From an uncultured Bacilli bacterium (GTDB lineage: Bacteria > Bacillota_I > Bacilli_A > RF39 > UBA660): a stretch of DNA of 64,000 nucleotides. Position numbers and translations under genes: made by a program. Each line of letters opens with the position of its first letter. Position 1 is the first letter of the stretch. The DNA lies in assembly GCA_910577505.1 (NCBI GenBank), contig CAJTLN010000001.1, positions 310,001 through 374,000 of the forward strand, in the 5' to 3' direction. The notes under the pieces are model-generated. The model was not told the DNA's origin and made no database searches. It saw only the letters and a list, made by a program, of their open reading frames with translations. Shown one piece after another: positions 9,249-17,287 of the stretch.

Positions 9249-9806
9249 ATGGCTTGTGCAACAATACATTTAGCAATTGCTAAAAAGTATTTAGAAAAAA
9301 ATAATACTTTAAATTATGATAAGTTTATAGCAGGCACCTTATATCCAGATGCAGTAAATGATAATGATAAGTCACATTACACTGATAAAAATCGTGGTAG
9401 AGATAATGTAAGTCATGTTCGTGGTAAAGTAAACTTATATTCATTTTTACAAGATCATAATAACCTCGATGACTTTGAACTAGGATGGTTTTTACATTTA
9501 ATAACTGATTACTTATTTTTTGAAGAATGTTTTACAACTAAATACTTATTAGAAAATAGTTATGAATCATTTTGTAAAGATTTATACTTTGCTTATTCTT
9601 GCCTAAATACATATTTATCAGAGGAATATAAAATAGTCGAAGAAGACTATAAAAGTTATCCAAGTGAATTATACCCTGGAATTCTATATCAAGACTGTAT
9701 CTTATCAAAAGACGCAATTAATATCTTTATAAAAAAAGTTAGCTCTATTGATATTAATAGTTACATTATTAAAATAAAAGATAATAAAAAAAATGTAAAA
9801 CCATAA
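9249..9806 (+). CDS. zinc-dependent phospholipase C-like metal hydrolase
   Basis: 185 residues. The opening CATIHLAIAKKYL, then FIAGTLYPDAV, KSHY, and the helix GWFLHLITDYLFFEE (H-x3-D) follow the metal-ligand order of the small zinc phospholipase C/S1-P1-like family often annotated as hydrolases in Firmicutes. There is no signal peptide, so it would act in the cytoplasm. A strong CGGAGG site precedes the ATG. The substrate is unknown and the family call rests on spaced His/Asp motifs. Confidence 0.65.
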   Translation: MACATIHLAIAKKYLEKNNTLNYDKFIAGTLYPDAVNDNDKSHYTDKNRGRDNVSHVRGKVNLYSFLQDHNNLDDFELGWFLHLITDYLFFEECFTTKYLLENSYESFCKDLYFAYSCLNTYLSEEYKIVEEDYKSYPSELYPGILYQDCILSKDAINIFIKKVSSIDINSYIIKIKDNKKNVKP

Positions 9807-9823
9807 ATTAGAGAATGACTATA

Positions 9824-9832
9824 TGTTATAAT
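9824..9832 (+). promoter_or_regulatory. extended -10 promoter of the MBL gene
   Basis: TGTTATAAT 25 nt before the ATG at 9857. This TGNTATAAT form recurs ahead of many genes in the window. Confidence 0.6.
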
Positions 9833-9856
9833 ATCAAAATAAGAAGGAGAAATACT

Positions 9857-10660
9857 ATGAAATTAACTGTCTTAGTAGATAATAATACTTTTATAGATAT
9901 GTATTATTTAGGAGAACCTGGAGTAAGCTATTATATCGAAGATGAAGGGACAAAAATTTTATTTGACACAGGATATTCAGATATTTATTTAAGCAATGCT
10001 AAAAAACTAAATATTAATTTGGGGAAAATAGATAAACTAGTTATATCTCATGGTCACGATGATCATACAAAAGGTTTAAAGTATTACTTTAAAGATAAGA
10101 AAAATATAGAACTAATTGCTCATCCAGATTGTTTTAATTACAAAGAAGATTCAACTGGATTATACATAGGCAGTCCATATAAAAGGGAAGAACTATCTAA
10201 GTTATGCCAATTAAATTTATCTAAAAAACCAATTGAAGTAAGCAAAAATATAACATATTTAGGGGAAATCCCAACATTAAATGATTTTGAACCAAGATAT
10301 TCAATTGGCAAGAGTATAATTGAAAATGAAAAAATAGGAGATACTCTTCTAGATGACTCAGCTATTGTATATAAAAGTAAAGAAGGCTTATTTGTTATAA
10401 CAGGATGTTCACATAGTGGAATATGTAATATTATTGAATATGCCAAAAGAGTTTGTAATGACAATAGAATTTATGGCGTAATAGGTGGATTTCATCTCTT
10501 TGATAAAAATGAAAGATTATATAAAACTATTGAATATTTAAAATTAAACAATATAAAATATTTATATCCTTGCCATTGTGTATCACTAAAAGCTAAAGTG
10601 GAAATGGCAAAACAACTTGAAATTAAAGAAGTTGGAGTAGGATTAGAAATTGAAATTTAA
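9857..10660 (+). CDS. MBL-fold metallohydrolase (DHPPP synthase-type family)
   Basis: 267 residues from the ATG at 9857, chosen for its AAGGAG site; the open frame runs 14 codons further upstream. Metal ligands of the beta-lactamase fold are clear: VISHGHDDHTKGL (HxHxDH), VITGCSHSGICN and the late GGFHLF and YPCHCVSLKAK. This ligand order matches the family named after 7,8-dihydropterin-6-methyl-4-(beta-D-ribofuranosyl)-aminobenzene-5'-phosphate synthase, widespread in Firmicutes with mostly unknown substrates. Monocistronic with a terminator straight after. Confidence 0.85.
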   Translation: MKLTVLVDNNTFIDMYYLGEPGVSYYIEDEGTKILFDTGYSDIYLSNAKKLNINLGKIDKLVISHGHDDHTKGLKYYFKDKKNIELIAHPDCFNYKEDSTGLYIGSPYKREELSKLCQLNLSKKPIEVSKNITYLGEIPTLNDFEPRYSIGKSIIENEKIGDTLLDDSAIVYKSKEGLFVITGCSHSGICNIIEYAKRVCNDNRIYGVIGGFHLFDKNERLYKTIEYLKLNNIKYLYPCHCVSLKAKVEMAKQLEIKEVGVGLEIEI

Positions 10661-10690
10661 AAAACTTAATCTAATGAATTAAGTTTTTTA
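10659..10690 (+). terminator. intrinsic terminator
   Basis: Stem AAAACTTAAT / ATTAAGTTTT followed by a T run, directly after the MBL stop codon. Confidence 0.85.
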
Positions 10691-10745
10691 AATTTCAATA
10701 ATAACTTATGTTATAATAGCAAGCAACATTTAAGGAGCGATAATT

Positions 10746-11360
10746 ATGGAAAAACTAAAATATGGTTCAAAAGAAATAGAAAAAATATTAGATGAAGTAC
10801 GTATAAATTCTTTATTATTTATTACTCAAAATGGCAAGATATTTAGTTCAGAAGCTAAAAAATTTATCGAGTGAATAAATGAATATTCAAAATATTGTAT
10901 ACCTGAGAAAAAAGAAAAATGGCAACAAGAAACAAGAAAAATTATTTATAGTCCACTTGTTCCTAAACCAGAGCACAAAGATAAACCAGAAACACATGAA
11001 ATAATAAGATATAATAATTTTGCTATAATAGATTCATTATATAATTTCATTTATGCAGGTAGAATTATGGAAATATACGATAAAACAAAATCTTGGAAAG
11101 AGGTAGAAGAAGAATTACATGAGCAAGGTCATTCTGGTATGACTTTTGCAGGTCTTATATTTACATTAATAGAATATTCATTAATTGGCCCTGAATTTAC
11201 TGATTTATTTGATTATTCAAGAATAGAAAGAGATAAAGAATTCAAAAAAGTTTATTTAAAAAAGAAAAAATATTTAGAAGAAAGAGAAGACTTAAATAAA
11301 AGACTTGTATATTCATTATCAAATAAATTAAGTCAAAAAAATAATCAGGGAGAATTATAA
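10746..11360 (+). pseudogene. hypothetical gene interrupted by an in-frame TGA
   Basis: A single frame runs from an ATG with a TTAAGGAG site at 10746 to the TAA at 11360, broken by one TGA at 10872 (codon 43, context KKFIE-stop-INEYSKYC). Coding character continues on both sides, so the ORF starting at 11067 is only the 3' part of a gene of about 204 codons. The downstream part has SGMTFAGLIFTLIEYSLIGPE and a charged C-terminus; no family recognised. The stop TAATG overlaps the next gene, which is also broken. The TGA could come from a TGG Trp codon by one transition. Confidence 0.7.
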
Positions 11361-12019
11361 TGCCATTTAATTTAGAGGATAAACTTTTTCATACACCAGT
11401 ATCTAATCTTAATTATAGATGGACATTCGAAAAAGATTTAGAAATAAAATTATTAAAATTAAAAAGAATTTTTGATTCTAAAAAAATTATGTGTCGTAAA
11501 TCACTATTAAAACTTTACCCAGATAATGCTTATTTATCTTCGAAAAATAATAATGGATTAAACTATGTATCTTTATCAAAACATATTTCCCAAAAAGCTA
11601 GTGAAGATAAAGATTCTAATAATATTATTAAATCAGATGAGAATGCTTTTGAAATATATCCTTGGAATGATATATCTTTAGTTTTAAATAGCGATTTGTA
11701 TGCAGAAAATCCCAAACACTTAGAAGGGACAAGAATTCCTTTAGAAGTACAAGTATTAGGAGATATAGATATAAAATATGTTGAGGCTATATCTATTCCC
11801 GCTATATTAGGAATTTAACCATTCTTTCCTGGAAAAAATAATGATTTATATGATTGCTTAGAAAGTTATATCAACACCCACAAATATTATCATATGTTAA
11901 CTGCTCTTCTTAAACTTTTAAAAGATAATAACATTATATTGCCCATTGTTGATATAGAAACAGGAATTTATTATTCTGATAATCCAGAATATAGAAATCT
12001 TCTAAAAAAACATTTGTAA
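11360..12019 (+). pseudogene. hypothetical gene interrupted by an in-frame TAA (weakly ART-like)
   Basis: Starts inside the TAATG overlap with the previous broken gene. The frame stops at the TAA at 11816 after ISIPAILGI but continues in the same frame as PFFPGKNNDLYDCLESYINT for 67 codons to a TAA at 12019, just before a terminator, so the original product was about 219 residues. The NYVSLSKH segment and the IPLEVQVLGDIDIKYVEAI strand loosely resemble ADP-ribosyltransferase-type folds; this is a weak inference. Both partners of the two-gene operon are broken. Confidence 0.7.
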
Positions 12020-12023
12020 ATGT

Positions 12024-12048
12024 AAAGCACTTATTAACGTGCTTTTTT
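12024..12048 (+). terminator. intrinsic terminator
   Basis: Stem AAAGCAC / GTGCTTT followed by a T run, after the broken gene pair. Confidence 0.8.
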
Positions 12049-12095
12049 ATATTATCTTAAATATGATATTATAAACATAATAGGGAGGAAGAAAC

Positions 12096-12794
12096 ATGAC
12101 TAAACCAATAATAGGAATTATTGCAAAACATTATAGAGAAAAACACATAAGACCTGATACATATATTAGAGATGAAGTTAAACAAGCTATTATAGACAAT
12201 GGTGGTATTCCCATTGGAATAGTTCCTCCAGATCGAAAAATAAAACATGTAGCAGACAAATGGTCTTTTAATTTGAGCAAAGAGGAATATAAACTTTTAA
12301 AAGATTCAATAGATTTATGTGATGGTATTGTTTTTCAAGGTGGTGGAGCTTCCGACAATTATGAATGTATCGCTGCTAAATATTGTTATGAAAAAGATAT
12401 ACCTACGTTAGGATTATGTTGTGGTGAAAATATAATGGTTAGAGCTTTAGGTGGAACAACGAAATATTTACCTAATCCTGAAAAACACTATAATCATTAT
12501 AAAAAACATGTACATAAAGTTAGCATAGACAAAAGCTCAAAGTTTTATAAAATAGTCAAAGCAGATGAACTTAAAGTTAATTCAAGACATAAAAAAACAG
12601 TAGCAACATGTCCTAATCTTGAGCGAGTAGCTTTCTGTGAAGATGGTTTTACTGAAGCCGTCGAATCAAAAGCTAAACTATTTTACATAGCTGTTAGATT
12701 CCATCCAGAAGGACTCTATTTAGAAGATGAACATATGAATAAAATATTTACTTCATTTATTAAAGCTTCAAAAGAATATAAGAAAGGAAAGTAA
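12096..12794 (+). CDS. peptidase C26 (gamma-glutamyl-GABA hydrolase-like class I amidotransferase)
   Basis: 232 residues. The class I glutamine-amidotransferase triad is present: nucleophile Cys108 in LGLCCGEN (consensus GxCRGxQ), and His203 with Glu205 in VRFHPEG. The GIVFQGGG oxyanion region also fits. Such enzymes hydrolyse gamma-glutamyl amide bonds, as in PuuD. The consensus Arg and Gln after the nucleophile are replaced by Cys and Glu-Asn, so the substrate is likely non-standard. A strong AGGGAGG site precedes the ATG. A papain-like gene begins 1 nt after the stop. Confidence 0.85.
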   Translation: MTKPIIGIIAKHYREKHIRPDTYIRDEVKQAIIDNGGIPIGIVPPDRKIKHVADKWSFNLSKEEYKLLKDSIDLCDGIVFQGGGASDNYECIAAKYCYEKDIPTLGLCCGENIMVRALGGTTKYLPNPEKHYNHYKKHVHKVSIDKSSKFYKIVKADELKVNSRHKKTVATCPNLERVAFCEDGFTEAVESKAKLFYIAVRFHPEGLYLEDEHMNKIFTSFIKASKEYKKGK

Positions 12795-12795
12795 T

Positions 12796-13377
12796 ATGAA
12801 AAATCCTTTACGTTTTCAAGTTACAGAGTTTGACTGTGGAACAGTATCTCTGTTAAATGCTTTCAGTTATTTGTTTGAAAGAGAGGAAATCCCAGCTGAA
12901 CTAGTAAAAGCTATTCACAAATATACTTTAGATTGCTATGATGAATTTGGCAATATTGGTCAAGGAGGAACATCGAGAGAAGCAATTGATAAGTTAACTC
13001 ATTGGATTACTAGATATGCTAATTCTAAAAATTATCAAGTAAAATGTGAACGTCTAGAAAAAGATGAAGTAACTTATGAACATATATCAGAATGTATAAA
13101 AAATAAAGGGTGTGTTCTAATAAGATGTTGGCAAGAAGTAGAACACTATTCTATTATTACAAATATAGATAAAAAGAAAACTTACATATTTGATCCATAT
13201 TATTTAGAAAAAAATTATTTTGATAAAGATAAACAAGTAAAAATAATTTTAAATAAACCATTTACTCATAATCGCATAGTTACTTTAAAAAGATTATTTG
13301 GTCAAAGTAAAAGTGACTTTTCTTTAGGCGAAATATCAAGAAGAGAATGTGTCCTTATTAATAGAACAGATAAGTAA
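12796..13377 (+). CDS. C39-like cysteine peptidase
   Basis: 193 residues. A Cys-His-Asp triad of the C39/papain-like fold is readable: FQVTEFDCGTVSLLNA (Gln8, Cys14), EVEHYSIITNI (His117) and YIFDPYY (Asp133). There is no transporter or membrane segment, unlike bacteriocin C39 domains, so it is a stand-alone cytoplasmic enzyme. It is separated from the C26 peptidase gene by only 1 nt and must be co-transcribed; two amide hydrolases of different folds side by side suggest a shared peptide or gamma-glutamyl substrate (inference). Confidence 0.75.
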   Translation: MKNPLRFQVTEFDCGTVSLLNAFSYLFEREEIPAELVKAIHKYTLDCYDEFGNIGQGGTSREAIDKLTHWITRYANSKNYQVKCERLEKDEVTYEHISECIKNKGCVLIRCWQEVEHYSIITNIDKKKTYIFDPYYLEKNYFDKDKQVKIILNKPFTHNRIVTLKRLFGQSKSDFSLGEISRRECVLINRTDK

Positions 13378-13391
13378 TATTTGAAATACAA

Positions 13392-13415
13392 AAAAATCTC
13401 AAATAATTGAGATTT
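13392..13415. terminator. bidirectional terminator
   Basis: Stem AAATCTCAA / TTGAGATTT flanked by A-rich and T-rich runs between convergent genes. Confidence 0.8.
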
Positions 13416-14323
13416 TATTTTTCGTTAAAAATACTTGTAAGTCCTTTGTATTGCATAAATTTTCCAGTAAGCAAGTCTTCCTTATCAACATCTAAAGAAG
13501 TAGCTATATCAAAGAATAGAAACTGATGCATATACATAGAAACTTTTATTATTTCTAAAAACTTATTCATTGCTTCAATTTTATTAATATTATATTTCTC
13601 TTCAATTACATTTATACAACCCCTAACAAATAGATATGAAGACACATAAGCCTTATCAAAAGAGCATGATGCATTAGGTAGAAGTGAATACCCAGCAAAT
13701 TCATTTTTTTCTTCTAAATCAAGTAATTCTTGAACTGTTAAAATATCTTCTTCTGCTAATGATAAAATACATTCACGATGTTGTCTAAATTTTTGCTCAT
13801 AATCTAATATATATAATGGTAGCAGTTCAGCAAATCCTTCACATAAATATCTATCTCTCGAATAAAACATATTATGTATCATATGTGATATCTCATGTAT
13901 GCCATTAACTTTCTCCATAATATTAGTTTCATTTTGCTTTATCATAATATTACTACTAACTCCATAAGCACTACTAAACCCATCTAAGTCATAACAGTTA
14001 ACTATCTTCCCGCCACCTTTAGTAGATCTACTAGTAGGATAGTTTAATAGTGTTACAAAATTATCATCAGGTACTATATATACATAATAAATAGGTTTAG
14101 CATTACTAGGATATTTTATATTAAGATTTTTTATTTCATTAATAGCATCAAGTATATTACTTATACCTTTATCATATAAACTATTTTCGTAATTAGAAAG
14201 TAGTTCTTTACTTAATCTAATATTTAAATCATCATTAATCTTTATTACTTCAGTTTTATCTATATATTGTTTTAACTCATCTATCTTATAATTATTCATA
14301 TTAACACTCAATTCTATTTTCAT
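13415..14323 (-). CDS. HExxH zinc metallopeptidase-like protein
   Basis: 302 residues without signal peptide. The helix NGIHEISHMIHNMF carries HExxH (His143, Glu144, His147), followed 15 residues later by LCEGFAELLPLYIL whose Glu162 or Glu166 would be the third ligand, as in gluzincins. The N-terminal 100 residues are of unrecognised type. It would be an intracellular or non-classically exported zinc peptidase. It lies alone on the minus strand, convergent with the C26/C39 pair. The peptidase call is motif-based; the family is not identified. Confidence 0.65.
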   Translation of the reverse strand: MKIELSVNMNNYKIDELKQYIDKTEVIKINDDLNIRLSKELLSNYENSLYDKGISNILDAINEIKNLNIKYPSNAKPIYYVYIVPDDNFVTLLNYPTSRSTKGGGKIVNCYDLDGFSSAYGVSSNIMIKQNETNIMEKVNGIHEISHMIHNMFYSRDRYLCEGFAELLPLYILDYEQKFRQHRECILSLAEEDILTVQELLDLEEKNEFAGYSLLPNASCSFDKAYVSSYLFVRGCINVIEEKYNINKIEAMNKFLEIIKVSMYMHQFLFFDIATSLDVDKEDLLTGKFMQYKGLTSIFNEK

Positions 14324-14418
14324 TATATCAAAACTCCAGATATTTTTGCTAAAATCCAGTATTTATGCTATATTTATGAACAAGAAAGACAAAAATCAAA
14401 TATGTTAGGAGGGCTATT

Positions 14419-14490
14419 ATGCTAAGATATCCACGTAAAATGCATGGCGGAGAATTATGGGCTATAATAGAGGTTCTCGCACAAGTATAA
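14419..14490 (+). CDS. 23-residue micro-ORF
   Basis: ATG at 14419 with a perfect AGGAGGG ribosome-binding site 5 nt upstream and an extended -10 (TGCTATATT, 14366-14374) ahead. It encodes MLRYPRKMHGGELWAIIEVL plus three residues and stops 46 nt before the DUF2000 start. It may be a real small protein, a leader peptide or a fragment; the very strong RBS argues for translation. Confidence 0.4.
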   Translation: MLRYPRKMHGGELWAIIEVLAQV

Positions 14491-14536
14491 TCTCCTTTAT
14501 TTTAAAAATATTATAAGAATGAAGGAGAATAAAATT

Positions 14537-14965
14537 ATGAATTATGAAGATAAAAAAATAGTAGGAATAATAGCAACAAATGTCGACCCAGCTGTTGCAT
14601 TAAATGTTATAGGACATTTATCTATTTCAATAGGTAAATATTCAAATCAAGAAATAATGGGTCAAAAAATAATTACTGATGCATCAGATATCAATCATTT
14701 AGGAATAAGTAGATTTCCATTTATAATTACCAAAGTAAAACCGAGTAAATTAGCCTCTGCTATTGAAAAAGCTAAGTCTAACCCAAATTTGTTAGTAGCT
14801 GATTATCCTCGTGATATGTTAGAAACAAGAACAGATGAAGAATTAGTAGAATCTATCAGTAATAAAGAAAATGAAAAAATAGAGTATCTTGGAGCAATTA
14901 TTTATGGAAATACCAAAGAAGTTAATGAAATAACTGGTAAGTTTCAATTATGGAAATTAGATTAA
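14537..14965 (+). CDS. DUF2000-family protein
   Basis: 142 residues from the ATG at 14537, preferred over the ATG at 14519 because GAAGGAG lies directly upstream. The start NYEDKKIVGIIATNVDPAVALNVIGHLS and the later GISRFPFIITKVKPSKLASAI match DUF2000, a peptidyl-tRNA-hydrolase-II-like fold of unknown activity. It follows the micro-ORF and ends in a strong terminator. Confidence 0.75.
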   Translation: MNYEDKKIVGIIATNVDPAVALNVIGHLSISIGKYSNQEIMGQKIITDASDINHLGISRFPFIITKVKPSKLASAIEKAKSNPNLLVADYPRDMLETRTDEELVESISNKENEKIEYLGAIIYGNTKEVNEITGKFQLWKLD

Positions 14966-14972
14966 TATAAAT

Positions 14973-14998
14973 TAAGCAACATTACGTTGCTTTTTTTC
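14973..14998 (+). terminator. intrinsic terminator
   Basis: Stem AAGCAAC / GTTGCTT followed by a T run. Confidence 0.85.
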
Positions 14999-15090
14999 TT
15001 TACCATAAATGTCCTATTTATAAATTCTAGGTTTGTGGTATGTTATATTAAATAAGAAATTATTATAATTGCATCAAGGAAGTGATAATT

Positions 15091-16272
15091 ATGTATCCAG
15101 AGAGTATTGGAAAATACATAGCTAAAAAAAGAAAAGAAAGAAAAATAACTCAAAAAGAGTTTGCCGAGAAATTAGGAGTAACAGATAAAACAGTATCTAG
15201 ATGGGAAAATGGTCATTATATGCCGGATATAACTCTTCTTCAAGACATAGCGACTATCTTAGATGTAACAATTTCAGAATTACTAAATGGTGAGGATGGA
15301 AAGAAAGATAATGTAGATGAATCTATAACAAAAATAGTTGAAGTATCCAAACAAAATATTAATATAAGTAAAAGAAAATTAATAATGAAAGGTGCATTAA
15401 TCATAAGTATTGTAATACTTTTGCTTGGTATTTTATCTGCTTATTGTATAAAAAAGATAAAAAATAAAGTCATAAATAATGAACCACAATATGAATATAA
15501 GCCAGGAGCTAAGTCAAGTTATGGATCTAGTGTAGGTATTATAGAAAAAGAAGATGGTTGGATTTGTGAATTTGATTTACAATATGATGTAGATTTTAAT
15601 CAAATAGAATCATATGGATATGGCTGTGATAATTATAAATATGAAAAAATAGAGAACTTTCCTATGTCAAATGGAGCCGAAAAAGAATATTTAGTTAAAT
15701 TTAATCATCCAAGTACATTATTTAATGAAGATTATCAAAAGGACTCAAGAATTGTATATGAATATTTTAAAAAATATCAGTTTAATAAAGAAATAACAAT
15801 AAATGATTTGAAAGATATGAAGGTTAAATATTATAAAAAAGAAGACATAGCTGAAGCATTTAACAAAGCAATAAGAGGAGAAAAAGTTAATACCTTAGGC
15901 AATTATGAAAACTTTTATGACAACAATCATTTATTAAAATCAGAAGAAATAGATGATATGCAATATTTTGTTGGTTATTATTTAAATCAAGGACATATAG
16001 CATATGTAAGTATAGAGTTAAAAATAAAAGATGAATAATTATCAGATAAAGTAAAGAATAATAAAGCAACATCAGATGAAATAGAATTATATAATAAGAT
16101 AAAACAAGTAGAAAAAGACATGATAAAAACGCAAATGTTTATTCAAAATAGAGATAACATAAAAGATAAAAGATTGCGTTTGCTAGACTTAGTTTGTTTA
16201 AAATTAAATAATCCAGAAAAAATGAAATATGAAGAACAGATTTGGATGGAAATAATGAATCAGTATTACTAA
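15091..16272 (+). pseudogene. membrane-anchored XRE-family regulator with an in-frame TAA near its C-terminus
   Basis: ATG at 15091 has an AAGGAAGTG site. Residues 5-60 are a classic helix-turn-helix (KITQKEFAEKLGVTDKTVSRW), residues 105-125 a transmembrane segment, the rest an extracytoplasmic domain. The frame stops with TAA at 16036 (KIKDE) but remains open beyond it for 77 codons, ending QIWMEIMNQYY, TAA at 16270, before a good terminator. Either the stop truncates a 393-codon gene, or the last 77 codons are the remnant of a second gene in the same frame. The 315-residue form may still work, since HTH and membrane anchor are intact. Confidence 0.65.
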
Positions 16273-16273
16273 A

Positions 16274-16299
16274 AAGGCGTCATAATTTGATGCTTTTTC
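16274..16299 (+). terminator. intrinsic terminator
   Basis: Stem AAGGCGTCA / TGATGCTTT (two G-T pairs) followed by TT and a T-rich tract. Confidence 0.65.
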
Positions 16300-16318
16300 T
16301 ATATATAAAAGGTATCTA

Positions 16319-16327
16319 TGCTATAAT
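16319..16327 (+). promoter_or_regulatory. extended -10 promoter
   Basis: TGCTATAAT, 26 nt before the ATG of the dehydrogenase-like gene. Confidence 0.6.
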
Positions 16328-16353
16328 ATTTCTAATAACAAGGAGGATTATAT

Positions 16354-17280
16354 ATGAAAATTTATATAACATATACAAAAGATAGTTTTACAGAAAAACA
16401 ATTAAAACAATTAAGCGAAGTAGGAGAAGTAATTATTCTAGAAGACTTATTTGAATTAGACAATGCTCCATACTTGAAAGATGATAGTGAAAAAATATTA
16501 GTTGCAGATCCAGATTGGTATAACTGGGATATTAATGCAGAACATTTAAGTAAAATAAAAAGTCTAAAAGCAGTATGTTTATCTACAACAGCATTTGATT
16601 GGATAGATTTAAACTATTGTCAAGAAAATAATATTATCGTAACTAATATACCTAAATATTCAACTGATTCAGTTGCAGAATATGCTATATTTTTAATGAT
16701 GAGCCTAGCTAAGAAATTTCCAATTCAAATAAAGACTAATTATAAAACAGATTATTCATTACCAATGTTAACAACAGAAATAAGAAATAAAACTGTGGGT
16801 ATTATAGGACTTGGTCATATCGGCTCACGTGTTGCTGAAATCTGCTCTGGTTTAGGTATGAACGTAATTTATTGGAATAGGAAAGAAAAAGATGTTCCTT
16901 ATAAATATGTTGATTTAGATACTATTTTTACTAAATCAGACTTTATAATACCAGCATTTGTAACTAACGAAGAAACTAAAAAGATAATTACAGATGAACT
17001 TATTAATAAAATGAATAATAATGCTTTAATTAATATTGTTAACAATCCAAATGAAATATATAATCATAATTTAATGCTTAAAAAAGCTGAAGAAGGAACA
17101 ATTAGTTACGCTTTTGAAAAATACGACGATAAAGTTATGGACGACTTTAAAGGTAATGTAATGGTAACAGCTCCATATGCCTTCTACACAAAAGAAGCAA
17201 TTAATCGTTTAATAGAAATATGGTGTGATAATGTCATTTCTGTTACAAAAGACAAGCCACAAAATGTTGTAAGTAAATAG
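16354..17280 (+). CDS. D-2-hydroxyacid dehydrogenase-like protein, catalytic residues lost
   Basis: 308 residues with the two-domain layout of the family. The NAD-binding turn TVGIIGLGHIGSRVAEICSG (residues ~148-167) is intact. At the catalytic positions, however, the usual NxxRG Arg is replaced (ALINIVNNPNEI) and the TPH-type His is Tyr (VTAPYAFYT). Substrate oxidation as in lactate or phosphoglycerate dehydrogenase is therefore unlikely; NAD sensing or binding is more plausible (inference). AAGGAGG precedes the start. A LeuRS-editing/Nudix fusion follows 7 nt after the stop. Confidence 0.8.
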   Translation: MKIYITYTKDSFTEKQLKQLSEVGEVIILEDLFELDNAPYLKDDSEKILVADPDWYNWDINAEHLSKIKSLKAVCLSTTAFDWIDLNYCQENNIIVTNIPKYSTDSVAEYAIFLMMSLAKKFPIQIKTNYKTDYSLPMLTTEIRNKTVGIIGLGHIGSRVAEICSGLGMNVIYWNRKEKDVPYKYVDLDTIFTKSDFIIPAFVTNEETKKIITDELINKMNNNALINIVNNPNEIYNHNLMLKKAEEGTISYAFEKYDDKVMDDFKGNVMVTAPYAFYTKEAINRLIEIWCDNVISVTKDKPQNVVSK

Positions 17281-17287
17281 GTGTAAT

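Noticed and set aside
10746..11360. Genetic code 4 (TGA read as Trp) to explain the in-frame TGA at 10872
   Set aside because: Long conserved genes (purA, pcrA, ligA, sipW) are full length with TGG for Trp and no internal TGA, and the partner gene is broken by a TAA, which code 4 would not rescue.
15887..16072. Minus-strand ORF of 61 codons
   Set aside because: It is antisense to the HTH gene, low complexity, with no RBS or promoter.
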